64,000 nucleotides of DNA from Palaemon carinicauda. Its lineage: Eukaryota > Arthropoda > Malacostraca > Decapoda > Palaemonidae. The notes below the pieces were generated by a model. It did no database searches, had not been told where the DNA came from, and saw only the letters and a program-made list of their open reading frames with translations. A program made the position numbers and the translations under genes. Below are positions 45,869-59,600 of the stretch, piece after piece; position 1 is the stretch's first letter; every line of letters starts with the position of its first letter. Location: assembly GCF_036898095.1 (NCBI RefSeq), contig NC_090765.1:29768460-29832459 (forward strand). Reading direction: 5' to 3'.

Positions 45869-46167
45869 TTAACCCTTTTACCCCCAATGCTATTTGGAAC
45901 TTATCAACCCTTAACCCCCAGGCGTTTTTCTTTTTCAAGCATATTTTGCAATATTTTTTTTTTCTTTAGATTGCGCTGACAGCCTTAATTTTCGTCATAG
46001 AGAGGTCAGGTTGATCCCATTATTTTTGAAATGCTTGAAGTTTCTCATAAACTTATCAAAAAATGCAAATAGCAATTTTTTGCAAGGACGTACCGGTACG
46101 TCCATGGGGGTCAAGGGATGAGTTTTCTGAAACGTACCAGTACGTCAATTGTGGGTAGAAGGGTTAA
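45869..46167. mobile_element. TTAA-flanked MITE, copy 1
   Basis: The ends TTAACCCTTTTACCCCCAA and (inverted) TTAACCCTTCTACCCACAA include the TTAA target typical of piggyBac-type movement. It is 299 bp and non-coding. It contains the 18-bp perfect palindrome GGACGTACCGGTACGTCC at 46086-46103. A second copy is at 59307-59600. Confidence 0.78.
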
Positions 46168-46365
46168 CAGCAGAGGACATAACCTTCTGAGGCTTCAATA
46201 AAAAAAAGGTATAACAAATAATGGGACTTACTGATTAAGGTTTCATTTGTAATATTAACTGACAACTAGGTCTACTTCCTTTGGTAAAGGTTGGAAGTTG
46301 GAACTGCATAGTGACATGCAAAATGCCTTTTTCTTTGCAGTTTTTTAGAGTAATTTTGATATTAG

Positions 46366-46566
46366 ATTGAGACATTCAGATCGAAGGCATATGCTCAAAT
46401 TGAGAAATCAGATCGAAGGCATATGCTCAAATTGAGACATCAGATCGAAGGCATATGCTCAAATTGAGACATCAGATCGAAGGCATATGCTCAAATTGAG
46501 ACATTCAGATCGAAGGCATATGCTCAAATTGAGACATTCAGATTGAAGGCATATGCTCAAATAGAG
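46366..46566. repeat. Minisatellite, ~33-bp unit, six copies
   Basis: The unit contains CAGATCGAAGGCATATGCTC followed by AAATTGAGACAT, with very little divergence between copies. Confidence 0.92.
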
Positions 46567-46625
46567 TAATGCAGATGAACACTAAGGATATTATAGAACA
46601 CTTTTAAAACTTGCATCACTCAGAG

Positions 46626-46909
46626 TTAAGGAATCAAATACTTTAGATCAGAAATCTCATGACAGGTTAAGAAATCGAATGATGTAGGTCAGAAACCTCA
46701 TGATGAGGTAAGGGATCTAATACTGTTGGTCAGAAACCTCATGAGGAGTTATGGAATCTAATACTGTAGGTCGGAAACCTCGTGAGGAGTTATGGAATCT
46801 AATACTGTAGGTCGGAAACCTCATGACGAGTTAAGGAATATAATACTGTAGCCCAGAAACCTGATGACGAGTTAAGGAATCTAATACTGTAGCTCAGAAA
46901 CCTCATCCA
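46626..46909. repeat. Minisatellite, 41-bp unit, about seven copies
   Basis: The unit contains GGAATCTAATACTGTAG then GTCAGAAACCTCATGA. Outer copies are more diverged. It is separated by only ~60 bp from an unrelated minisatellite. Confidence 0.9.
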
Positions 46910-47538
46910 ACTACAAGCCAATAAAGTATTGAAATGCAGTTGAACAGGAAACTCGCTACCCTCATCCCTATGTAATGCATAACAAACATTTTGTAAGCAC
47001 TTTTTATCTTTGTGCAAAATTTTTGGTTACAGTCAAGCTTCCTATAATGCCAGGGTTAGGTAACCGGGATAGGCGTGTTAAGGAAATAATCATGTATAAA
47101 TGTAGAACTAGGGTGAGTAACTCCTAACTTGAAAAGTCACTGCCTGTTACCTCGAGCGGATACCCGAGCAGATGATTAACACCGTAAAGACTGATTAATA
47201 TTGTTTTTATTTGGTTCCTACCACAGTTTATAATCATAACTTTCCCAAGTCGTCATACCCTTACTGTACTGTATAACAAAAGTTATTCCTATCTAGTAAT
47301 ACTGTATGTACTTCAGTTTTAAATTTTAGGTGTATTTTAACAATCAAAGTATTTTGGGTGCTTTTATCAGATCACCTGATGCACATACGAATCAATAACA
47401 GAGTATTGTTTACACTATTTCTTAATTTTTTCAAAACATCTACTGCATACAGTATAGTTAATATAGTATTACATAAGCACCAATGTTTTAAAACCTATCC
47501 TAATTTTCATATACATTTATATCTCTCATTAGTTACAG

Positions 47539-47540
<2 letters not shown>
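46910..47540. other. Intron, nothing recognised
   Basis: AT-rich intron. No gene seen. Confidence 0.55.

Positions 47541-47629
<89 letters not shown>
47541..47629. repeat. (TC)n microsatellite, about 44 units
   Basis: Perfect CT dinucleotide array. The Leu/Ser ORFs across it are artefacts. Confidence 0.95.
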
Positions 47630-48020
47630 AAATCTTTGTTTCTTTGCATAATGTATTTAATAATCACTGACGAAGTCACAGTAAATAATTTCCTAAGCTT
47701 TATAACCAAGCACCAGAGAGGTAAAAACTATAGAATATGCATCGGCAACATGAATGAAACTCCTGTTAACTTTATGCGATTCAACTTACAGTACAAGTAA
47801 ATAAGATATGAGAGAAGTTTTTCAAATAAAACTATTGAAATTAGTATGCTAATTGGAAAATGATAGATCAAGTAATAATTGTGTATTTTAGGAAATATGA
47901 AATATCCTTTGATGGCATACCTTGATAATGAGGGAGTTATTTGATCCGAAAATTTAGGTCGACGACGGACTACACAGAGTTGATCAGCTGATTTGGAAAA
48001 GTATGATTGTAAATAGCAGA

Positions 48021-48443
48021 AAAGATTATGATTCGCCATGTTTTTATTTATAAATACGATACTAAAATGTGAATATTCAGAAAAGATTACGATTCGCCAT
48101 GTTTTTTTTTATAAATACGATACTAAAATGTGAATATTCAGAAAAGATTACGATTCGCCATGTTTTGATTTCTAAATGCGATACTAAAATGTGAATATTC
48201 AGAAAAGATTACGATTCGCCATGTTTTGATTTCTAAATGCGATACTAAAATGTGAATATTCAGAAAAGATTACGATTCGCCATGTTTTGATTTATAAATA
48301 CGATACTAAAATGTGAATATTCAGAAAAGATTACAATTCGCCATGTTTTGATTTATAAATACGATACTAAAATGTGAATATTCAGAAAAGATTACAATTC
48401 GCCATGTTTTTATTTATAAATACAATACTAAAATGTGAATATT
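48021..48443. repeat. Minisatellite, ~61-bp unit, seven copies
   Basis: The unit contains ATTCGCCATGTTTT, ATAAATACGATACTAAAATG and TGAATATTCAGAAAAGATTA. Copies start about every 60-61 bp (48031, 48092, 48153...). Variation is mostly in the T run after CCATG. Confidence 0.93.
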
Positions 48444-50026
<1,583 letters not shown>

Positions 50027-50352
50027 TGAATGCTTAGGATGCAAAAGGTTAATTATGATTTTAATATTTTTTTCATGAATTGAATATTTGCATTTAATCA
50101 TTGATATTTTGTCTTTAAATCATTCAGAATATTTATTTTACTTGGGCTATACAGTACTACCCAGTGTGTTTGGTGATAATATATTGGCTTGCAAAATAAA
50201 TTTGTATATTTTGTTCTATTCCAAGGTAAGTATTATTTATAATTAATATCAATCATCAGAGTGAAATTTTATTGGTAGTATGTTGATTTCAGTACCATTA
50301 AACTTTTTAGTGTTATCCTTTTTTATTTTGTACTTAATACAGTCAGGATACT

Positions 50353-50980
50353 AAGGTAGCAGGTTGGCCAGGGCACCAACCTCCCGTTGAGATACTACTG
50401 CTAGAGAGTTATGGGGTCCTTTGATTGGCCAGACAGTACTACATTGGATCCTTCTTTCTGGTTACAGTTCACTTTCCCTTTGCCTGCGCATACACCGAAT
50501 AGTCTGGCATATTCTTTACAGATTCTCCTCTGTCCTCATACACCTGACAACACTGTGATTATCAAACAATTCTTCTTTGCCCAAAGGGCTGCTTTCTCTT
50601 GGTAAAGGTAGAAGAGACTCTTTAGCTATAGTCAGCAGCTCTTCTAGGAGAAGGACACTCCAAAATCAAACCATTGTTCTCTAGTCTTGGGTAGTGCCAT
50701 AACCTGTGTACCATGGTCTTCCACTGTCTTAGGTTAGAAATCTCTTGCTTCAGGGTACGCTCGGGCACAGTATTCTATCTTATTTCTCTTCCTCTGGTTT
50801 TGTTAAAGTTTTTATAGTTTATTTAAGAAATATTTATTTCAATGCTGTTACTGTTCATAAGATATTTTATTTTTCTTTGTTTCCTTTCCTTACTGGGGTA
50901 TTTTCCCTTTTGGAGCCCCTGGGCTAATAGCATTTTGCTTTTCCAACTAGGGTTGTAGCCTAGGAAGTAATAATAATATT
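50353..50980 (+). repeat. R1 dispersed repeat copy c (near full length)
   Basis: It starts GTAGCAGGTTGGCCAGGGCACC and ends with the tail CAACTAGGGTTGTAGCC and an ATA-trinucleotide run. It is paired with the inverted copy d. Confidence 0.85.
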
Positions 50981-51044
50981 AATCATTGTGTTCTTTAGTG
51001 GCGTACCTTACATTTCCTTTTGATTTGTTATTGTTGCTTCTATT

Positions 51045-51221
51045 ATTATAATTATTACTACAACCCTAGTTGGAAAAGCAGGATACTGTAAGCTCAATGA
51101 CACCAACAGGGAAAAATAGCCCAGTGTGGAAAGGAAGTAAGCCGCAAGAGAAGCAATGAACAATTATGATAGAATATTTTAAGAACTGTAACAACATTAG
51201 AATGAATCTTTCATATATAAA

Positions 51222-51255
<34 letters not shown>

Positions 51256-51400
51256 AAAAGAAAAAAAAAAAAACAAAAAGCAGAGAAATAAAATAGAATA
51301 GGGTGCCCTAGTGTACCTGTACTCTTAAGCAAGAGAATTCTTCCCCAAGACAGAACACCACGGTGACATTACCCAAGACTAGAGAACAATGGTTTGATTT
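51045..51400 (-). repeat. R1 dispersed repeat copy d (truncated, inverted to copy c)
   Basis: It starts (ATT)n, CAACCCTAGTTGGAAAAGCAGG and continues with the R1 antisense to AACAATGGTTTGATT. It contains a poly-A expansion at 51226-51253 and neighbouring A-rich runs. Confidence 0.85.
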
Positions 51401-51419
51401 GTTAGTGTACTTGATATTA

Positions 51420-51760
51420 TCATTACACAAGCCCATTATGCAACCTTAGTTGGAAATCAGAATGCTGCAAGCTCAAAGGACCGAACAAGGACAATAGCCC
51501 ATTAGGGAGAAATAAAAGATATACTTCCTCAGAATATAAATAAGTAAGGAAAATGTATAAGATAAATAAGGAATAAACTATCACTGTCACAAGGTTTGAA
51601 CTTTAAAGATTTAATTACAAAAGAAATATTATTACAGAACTTGGTTGCAATACTAATAAAACCTCTAGAATGATGTGTGATATTGAAGCTCTCGTAAGAA
51701 ATGGTAAGACTCAGAATTAACATTATATCTTGTTTGATATACTGTAGTGGATAGTATAGT
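51420..51760 (-). pseudogene. LINE 3' fragment with R1-like tail
   Basis: On the minus strand ESFNITHHSRGFISIATKFCNNI matches the C-terminal SRSFIIAVTRLWND region of the fragment at 40.7-41.6 kb. It is followed by an R1-like tail (TTGAGCTTGCAGCATTC..CCAACTAAGGTTGC). Confidence 0.65.
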
Positions 51761-52117
51761 TTAGTAAGATTTGAATGTCAAGGATAATCAGAATTATGAA
51801 AAACAATTATACAGCATTTGTTTTCAGCTAATTGAATGATGGTGCACTGATACCAACATAAGGATATTATAAATTTAATAAACTATAAAATTTAAGAAAA
51901 AGAACACTTTTCAAAAGTGAGTTTTTAATCAAGAATGACGTATAAATTTAGTTGCGTACAATGGAAGAAAGTTATGATGAACTACATGAAAATGTTTGAA
52001 ATAGAGGAATCAATACAATTTCACATGAGCACTCCATTGTCTGCAGAGGGGAGCTTTGTTGTGACGTCCCTGGACGTGTCCTTACCCCTCTGCCACAGAC
52101 ATGTCTCACACATGTTA

Positions 52118-54934
52118 TTAACCCTGGATAGGTACGGTCCTCGGACACCCCTTTAAGGGTATACTCGGACGCGAACGACCCCGACGCCAAAAAAAATTCT
52201 TGAAAAATCAGTTTTTGCAGTAACCTCCTTTTTTCTTTTGCCAAAAAAAACTTCAATGAATGCTTAAAACAACTGTAAAGATAAATACTACTCATCTGCA
52301 GAAAAACTATTTATTATAAATATTTTAAAAAAATTAAGTAGAAAAAAAAAGACCTGACATAAAAATTCATAAAAAAAAAGTTTATACATATATACACAAA
52401 TCCTTTTAGGAATTGATTCTTGAATGTTTAGGACACATCTTGATGTATTTTGGATGAAGTCAGACCCATGGAGGTGAAGATCTGAAATGAGAAAAAAAGG
52501 GTAACTTTTTTTGGCCAAAAAAAATTGTCCAAATTTCATGAATTTTTTTGGGTACCCAAATGAAATAGGAAGTGGCTAATTTTTTTAGGGAATAAACATA
52601 TGTTATCCTAAAATAGAAATATGTAAAAAAATCTTCATTATTTTGTAAATTACATTTATATCAGGGGCCATATCTAAAGGTAATTTTTTGAGTACTTAGA
52701 AATTTCGTAAAAAAATACATATATTTAATATATAATATGATATTTATGCAGGTAAAAATATACCAAAATATCACAAATTCTATAGGGAACAAGAATATAT
52801 ATAGATAGGGCAGCTTACGCTTCGGATATGTCCACAAAATGGCCGCCAACCACACTGACTCACACTCCCTAATCTGCCACTTGAAATGTAGGAAGGGTAT
52901 GTCAATTTCAAGGTGTTATTTACTAATCTAATTATTATTGGATATGCATAAAAATTGTATGGTGGGTTGCTGGATAATTGTCGATTATTTTACGACTATA
53001 AAATTAAAATTCTGACCCAAAAAATTTTTTTTGAAGGGAAATAAAATCGAAAAAAAAAATGTAAAACAATATTTTAGCTAAAAAAATTTGATGATATTCA
53101 ATCAAAAAAAAAGTAAACAAAATTTTCCGACAAATAAACATCTAGAGGAATCATTACTCTGTGATAGTTCCTTAGTACGTAGTAATTTTGAAAGAATTGG
53201 GAAAAAACGAAAAAATGGCAATCACCGGAAAATCGAACACATACCTATATATACGCCATATCTGGCTAAAAAAAAGATAGGCATGGGTAGCCAGATCATC
53301 TAGAAACACTTTCCAACACTATAAAAATATAAGTTTTGCGACACTACTTGCCAATTCCTTACGGTAACATGACTAAGCAAAAAAATGCAAAACAAATAAA
53401 AAGGGGCACTCGTGGAAAAATGGTCATTCTAATATACGGCATTTCAGAAAAAAAAAATTTCAGCCACGTGCTAGGCAAACCATCAAGGCATATTTTCCGA
53501 CAAATAAACATATAAATGAAATATTACTCTGTGATAGTTCCTTAGTACGTAGTAATTTTGAAAGAAATGGGAAAAAACGAAAAAATGGCAATCACAGGAA
53601 AATCGAACACATACTTATATATACGCCATATCTGGCTAAAAAAAAAAAATAGGCATGGGTAGCCAGATCATCTAGAAACACTTTCCAACACTATAAAAAT
53701 ATAAGTTTTGCGACACTACTTGACAATTCCTTACGGTAACATGACTAAGCAAAAAAATGCAAAACAAATAAAAAGGGGCACTCGCGGAAAAATGCCCAAC
53801 ATTCTAATATACGGCATCTCAGATAAAAAAAAAGACATGCACGTGTTAGCCCAACCATCAAGGCACACTTTCTAACACATAAACATGAAAAAAAAATCAA
53901 TAATATACGGCAATTCCTTACTACGTAGTAAATTTTTACAAATATTGAAAAAAAAACAGAAATTGGCAACCGCAGTTAAATACCCAATATACCAAATAAC
54001 TACGTCGTATCTGACAAAAACAAAATCACGCATGGGTAGCCAGATCATCTAGACACACTTTCCAACATTAAAAAAGCAAAAGTTTTACGACACTATTTCG
54101 CAATATCTTACGGAAAAATTACTTGGCAAAAAAATTTTAAAAAATTAAAAAGGGACACTCGCGGTAAAATGCCCGACATTCTAATATACGACATCTCAGA
54201 TAAAAAAAAAGACATGCACGTGTTAGCCCAACCATCAAGGCACACTTTCTAACACATAAACATGAAAAAAAAATGAATAATATACGGCAATTCCTTACTA
54301 CGTAGTAATTTTTACAAATATTGAAAAAAAAACAGAAATTGGTAACCGCAGTTAAATACCCAATATACCAATAACTACGTCGTATCTGACAAAAACAAAG
54401 TCATGCATGGGTAGCCAGATCAACTAGACACACTTTCCAACACTAAACAAGCAAAAGTTTTACGACACTATTTGGCAATATCTTACGGAAAAATGACTTG
54501 GCAAAAAAATGAAAAAAAATGAAAAAGGGGCACTCGCGGTAAAATGGTCCTCGTGGTGATGAACGACATTTTAACTAAAAAAAAAAAACATGCACATGGT
54601 AGCCAAACAATCCACCAAGACTTTCCACAACTGATAACCTATACAAGTTGCACCATTCTACGACAATTTCATAATACGTAATAACTTTGATAATTATGCA
54701 AACTACCTCAGAAGGGTAAACTCGGACGCGAACGACCCCGACGCGTCTCAGAAATCGGGGAAGGAGTACAGCTACAGCAATGCACATCTGGACACTACTA
54801 GAGCGTGTAGGGGAGACACCTCCTGCAGGTCGATCACCCACAAATTCAGTCACAGGGGTGAGTCACGTGAGAAAAACCTGTTTTTTTTTTACGCTCGGGG
54901 TCGCAAACGACCCACCGTACCTATCCAGGGTTAA
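52118..54934. mobile_element. TTAA-flanked 2.8-kb non-autonomous element (piggyBac-like ends)
   Basis: The ends TTAACCCTGGATAGGTACGGT are identical and inverted over 21 bp, including the TTAA target. A subterminal motif ACTCGGACGCGAACGACCCC occurs in direct orientation at both sides (52164 and 54720). No transposase is seen. The interior is A-rich and holds four tandem units of about 375 bp (53100-54600). Confidence 0.82.
53100..54600. repeat. Tandem array of ~375-bp units, four copies
   Basis: Landmarks recurring with a 370-380-bp period are TTCCTTA.TACGTAGTAA (53168, 53538, 53917, 54293), CATGGGTAGCCAGATCA and GGGGCACTCGCGG. The first two units are closer to each other than to the last two. 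Confidence 0.85.
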
Positions 54935-54939
54935 GAGAT

Positions 54940-56900
54940 GGTTTACAGCCAGGAAACATTAGACCTCAGTGAAGGAAAAGCATGGTCACTACCTTTCACC
55001 GGCTTTGGCCATGTCTGGGCATTCTTCCTCTTCTGAGAAGCTCCCTGCCATTAAGAAGAAAAAGAAGTTTTCTTTGAGACAAAAGATGGAAGACCTGAAG
55101 GAGTCTCGAGTCTCGTCCGCCCAGTTCAAAAGTGCCAAAGCCTTCCCCCCCTGAGAGGCATGCAGATAAGAGGTTCTAGGGCATCTGCTCTTTCCCCAAA
55201 TGCCAAATCTTTTCCGAATTGGCTTGAGCGCTACATGTCAGAATGATAATATACGCATTAGTCCGTCACCTGCCCAGGTATGTTTTTTGGACTCCCTGTT
55301 GATTCCTTCACCACGAGCAGGAACATCTAGACAAAAATGATCACTCAGTACTATCCCCCAAAACCTTACCGAACCACAACAGTGCTCCTGGCCAATCAAT
55401 GAACCCCCTCCTCCATGCACTAGAGTGAAGAAATCAGTTAGTCCTACGTGTTTGCCTATGACATCTGGAGGATATTCTACCCCTCCAAAAGCTGAGAAGG
55501 TTTTGTATAGAGGCTACGAGCATGGTCACCAAAACGTCGGAGGTCTCTTGACAGATAACGATCGTCGTCACAGACACAATCAAATAATGACTCGCAATAC
55601 CACGAGTGTCTTAACGATCACTATCGCTGGCAAGATTGTCTCCTTAGGCACGATCGACGAGAATAAGATCTCATGATTTTCCATGTGCATGGTCACCTCA
55701 TGCGTCATGTGTTACATGTGCTCCCTGTGCAAAATCATCTCTACGTGCACAATCGGTCTAACGCACTTGAGAGAGTTTTCGCCAAACACTGAAAAGCACA
55801 GCATAAGCCCATCTCTAAAAGTCGTCCAACGGAACGGCTAAGGCTGATCTTTGGAACTAGACAGGACAGTCTTGCAACACCCCTAGTCCGTAGTCGCAGA
55901 GAAGGCTCGTCTAAATGCAACTCTCCTTAGCATCCATTGCAGGAAAAAAAGAAACTGTTGACACACAGAAAGAGTTCTCAACACACTCCAGAGCAGAGAG
56001 AGTCTTCCTCTCATAGAGAAAATTAAAGTCACAACTCTTCCTTCAAGTGGGATACATTCTGTACAGTGAGATCGTTAAATTTCTTGCTTTCGTTACCCTT
56101 TGGAGACCATAACACTCAGTGTCTCCTCGATCTCAGAGGTTGAGAGAGCCTCCACCAAGTTTATCAAGGGCTGGATGATGGAAATTTATTGACACTTTGG
56201 CCCCCACGAGGTTCCAGTCCCACCCTTGAGTTTCCCTGAATGATACTTGCACAGGACACACTTGTCATTGTGAATTGGCAGGTCACCAAATCCAAGAGTT
56301 ACTACAGTAATCATTCTGCCAAGCTCCTGTTTCTAGCCCTTTCACCTCTTTTGATTGATCCAACAACAATGGCACTGACCAGGTACCTGAGCAGATAGAC
56401 TGAAGTATGAAGGCACTTCATTCTCGGCCGCTAAGGCCAGCCTGCAAAACACTTGATGGATTGACCATTAGTCCCGAGCAGTAGCATACTTCGATTCATA
56501 TTGGAACCTATCTGACCCCAAGCCCAAGAAGTTCTGACCATGTTCTGTCAGGAGCTAAGGCAGTTATGTATCTAGCACACCAGTCACCCAACCACTGAGC
56601 CAACTGGGAGGCAAAGAGGAGAAACGTAGTAGCAGCACGCTTCGAGTTAGGCGAGACAAGAATTGGCTCTGTCAGGAACATCTTGACATTCTTCCCTTGG
56701 AAGGATATCGAGAACACAATCGACAAGTTTCATGTCTCCCTTCCAGATCAACTGCTCGTCAAACTTCTTCCTCTCAGCCCAGTAATCCAGTGCAGAAGTA
56801 GCAGACAGAGAAGCCCAAATCACGGTCTGCTGCTCCTGGATCCTCCTCCATGACTAAAGGTGGGGAACACACTCCACCCTTACGCCGCTAACCCGACCGT
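54940..56900 (+). pseudogene. DIRS-C Gag-like remnant
   Basis: Scattered frames include SEKLPAIKKKKKFSLRQKMEDLKE, SVSPTCLPMTSGGYS and VERASTKFIKGWMM, with Lys/Ser/Pro-rich composition like the DIRS-B Gag region. Identification rests on position upstream of the Pol remnant. No intact frame. Confidence 0.45.
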
Positions 56901-57189
56901 GCAAGGAAGGTTAATAAAGGATGGGGAGGAGTCGGTGGTAGATGAGATCGGCAAAACCCCTCTCCAGCTGCCGGGAGTGGTGGGATGCATGTCAACCCAT
57001 TGAGTAATGTGGCAGGGACATGGTACAGAAAAATGGATGGTAAAAGTCCTTCGAGGCCTTCTTTCATCAGCTCTTATCTGTCCCTCCCTCACACTCGGAT
57101 CATGTCCCTGACGTACCCTCTGGAATCGCTAAATCTCTCATCCTAGCAAATGAAATGAAAGCAGTGACATGGAAAAATGCACTAGAAGT

Positions 57190-58330
57190 CATCTGAGACA
57201 GGTCTCCTGACTTCTACTGCTGTCAATTTTTAGTGGGGACGATGGAAACCTGTCATCAATCTCTAATCTGAACACATTTGTTCTACAAACTCCATTCAAG
57301 GTGGAGACTATAAGTGCAGTTTGTGCAGCCATCATGAAGGACAAATTCATACTCTCTGTGCATCTTGAGGAAGCATATTCCACCGCCATAGGTGCTGCTG
57401 TTCACAGGTGCATCTAGGGAGGGGTAGGGAGCACAGCTGAGGAACCAGGTCACCTCAGGAATGTGATTTGAAGACAAAAGGAGCCTCCACGTCAATCAAA
57501 TGGAAATATGAGTAGCACTTCTAGCTCTGCAATCATTCCAACAGGTTTTGATAGGGAGCTCAGTAGCATTGATGCACAACATTACTGTAGTAGCATACAG
57601 TATATCAACAAGCATGGAGGGACAGTATTCCAACTCCTCTACAAATTGACCAGCAGGCACACACTTTAGTGTGCAACCAACATCGCAGTTGCTGTCAGTG
57701 AAGTACATTAAGGATCACCAAGGGTAGACTTTTTTTACAACTCAGCTGAACAAGCCTGTGTTTCATTCATCAGACCCATCAGCCCCAATGAAAGAAGTCC
57801 TCCAATACCCCTGGGACAACTTGGACACTTATGCCTTTCCACCATTTTGCTCAAAAAAAATAATCAACTGCTTATTGGTGACTTCAAACATCAGGTTAAT
57901 AATGGTTGCTCTAAGTAGCCATGTGTCGAATGGGTTCTGAACTTGCCAATACTCTTTGTCGAGGTACTGGTAGACCTATCCCAATAGCCCAACCTTCTCC
58001 ATCAGGCTCATTGGCTGAGGTTCCACAACTTGGTGGCCTCCCTATCACTTCACAGGTAGACTGTCAAGCATCTCCTCCAAGTGAAAGGCTTTTTGTGATG
58101 CACTGCACTTGAGATGTTTGGATATCTCCACAAATATTCTTCTGCTATCTACCAAGAAAGTGGGCTATATTCTGCGAATGGTCTCGTAGACAGAATACTT
58201 CTCCGGTTGGAGCCTCTGCAATCAATTGCTGATTTCCATGTCTGTCTTTGCCCAGAAAAGCTCCTTGGTAAAAGGCTATCTCCTTGCCTCCCGCTGGCCA
58301 GTGGAGGGGAGTATCACCGTGGCTAATTTC
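57190..58330 (+). pseudogene. DIRS-C Pol and recombinase remnant
   Basis: Pol pieces in order: LNTFVLQTPFKVETISAV-like RT sequence (57.27-57.33 kb), KFILSVHLEEAYS, then a jump to RNase H-like residues (ALQSFQQV, LMHNITVVAYS at ~57.57 kb) and YPWDNLDTYAFPPF (57807-57848), the methyltransferase-region signature. The RT catalytic box is missing, so an internal deletion of RT is likely. From 58.1 kb an N-terminal recombinase remnant follows (SAIYQESGLYSANG, FVKGYLLA-like). The catalytic half of the recombinase is absent. Confidence 0.7.
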
Positions 58331-58689
58331 AGCTGTCGCTGATATGTATCTCCATATAAAAGAGCCTCAGGTTTGTATGGTTAGGAAAAAATATTTCCAA
58401 ATTTCTCATCTACCTTCATATCCTGGAGTAAAAGTAATACAATTTATGGTGCTCAAAAGTATCTGCCTCTTACATATTTATTACTATATATAAACATAAA
58501 CAGTTATGGAAATATCCTTTGGTGAATGATCATTTGTGTACTGTAAAGCTTAGGTACTTTCCTCTATCCTATTTGTATGTTAATTGTTCCTAAAAATCTT
58601 GAGAAATTTTTACCTTTTTTTCAAGTGAATATCTTATTTTCCTATTTGTATTAGTTGTCTCCCCCTTTCTCCTACTACTGTATAATTTT

Positions 58690-58950
58690 TGTTCCGTAAA
58701 TGGTAACCTCTTATTTGTCTAGGAGTGCTCTATCAATTTTTTCCTTTAGTCTGCTATAACTTGAGGCTACCATGATATTTATGACAGTGATTTTTAAAAT
58801 TATTTCATTCTAATTGTTCCTTACTTCTATTGTTTATTTATTTCTCTATTTCCTTTCCTCATGGCTATTTTATTTGTTGGAGTCCTTGGGCTTAGCATCT
58901 TTCTTTTCCAACTAGGGTTGTAGCCTTGCTAGTAATAATAATGATAATTT
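58690..58950 (+). repeat. R1 dispersed repeat fragment f (tail portion)
   Basis: It contains TTTATTTCTCTATTTCCTTTCC, GTTGGAGTCCTTGGGC, CCAACTAGGGTTGTAGCC and an ATA run. It ends about 30 bp before the bromodomain exon acceptor. Confidence 0.75.
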
Positions 58951-58979
58951 ATTTTGGCAATTCCTTTCTCTACCCATAG

Positions 58980-59230
58980 GTGCTGATGTGGTCGAACGAG
59001 GTGGAAGTCTTGCTGTGAAACAAGATGAATTGGAAGACTTATTATACACACCATGTGATGAAGAGTGGGCTGGTCGCAATCCTGATTTGGAGTGTGACCG
59101 TATTTCGTACGGCCTTTCAAAAATAATGAGTTTGGCCATTGCCGAACCATTTCTTGTTCCTGTTGATCTGAACGATTATCCAATGTACGCTTTGATTATT
59201 GACTATCCAATGGACCTGACAACTATAAAG
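58980..59230 (+). CDS. BRWD3: BRWD3 exon: first half of bromodomain 1
   Basis: Acceptor CTACCCATAG, donor ATAAAG|GTATTT. The first two bases close a Ser codon and 83 codons follow, ending in phase 0. The peptide has EEWAGRNPDLECDRISYG, the family sequence before bromodomain 1, then FLVPVDLNDYPMYALIIDYPMDLTTIK, the ZA-loop Pro-Val-Asp and YPMDL motifs typical of bromodomains. An R1 repeat fragment ends about 30 bp upstream of this acceptor. Confidence 0.94.
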
Positions 59231-59306
59231 GTATTTTATTCTTATGTAGATTATAAAGAAATTTCTACATGACCTAGTTTTAGATATGTTAGTGTGGGAC
59301 ATGTTT

Positions 59307-59600
59307 TTAACCCTTTGGAAATTTCCAACCCTTAACCCCCAGGGGGTTATTTTTTTCCCAACACATTTTGCAGTATATTTTTTAAAAATTGCTCTAACAG
59401 CCTTAATTTTTGTCATAGAGAGGTCGGGTTGGTCTCATTCTCTTGGAAAATGACTGAATTTTCTCAAAAAATTATCAAAAATATGAAAAAATAAATTTTT
59501 ATAGCATTTTTTTTGCAAGGACGTACCGGTACGTCCATGGGGGTAAAGGGATGTGTTTTGTGAAACGTACCAGTACGTCCTTTGGGGGCAAAAGGGTTAA
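59307..59600. mobile_element. TTAA-flanked MITE, copy 2
   Basis: The ends are TTAACCCTTTGG and (inverted) TTAACCCTTTTGCCCCC. The same central palindrome GGACGTACCGGTACGTCC lies at 59519-59536, and the interior matches copy 1 (AATTTTTGTCATAGAGAGGTC). 294 bp. Confidence 0.78.

Larger units (their letters stand above)
52000..58420 (+). mobile_element. DIRS-type relic C, split by a TTAA element
   Basis: Decayed Gag-like sequence (54.95-56.9 kb) leads into RT, RNase H and recombinase remnants on the + strand (57.1-58.33 kb), then a right end GGTTTGTATGGTTAGGAAAAA (58372-58392) matching the right end of DIRS-B. The left limit is uncertain; sequence at 52.0-52.12 kb appears to continue at 54.93 kb after the TTAA insertion. 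It is older than A or B. Confidence 0.68.

Noticed and set aside
46366..48443. Possible CRISPR-like arrays
   Set aside because: The repeats are head-to-tail with no unique spacers, and the genome is eukaryotic; these are minisatellites.
52288..54853. Several 60-100 codon ORFs inside the TTAA element
   Set aside because: A/T-rich satellite-like sequence, no conserved motif, and not kept between the tandem units.
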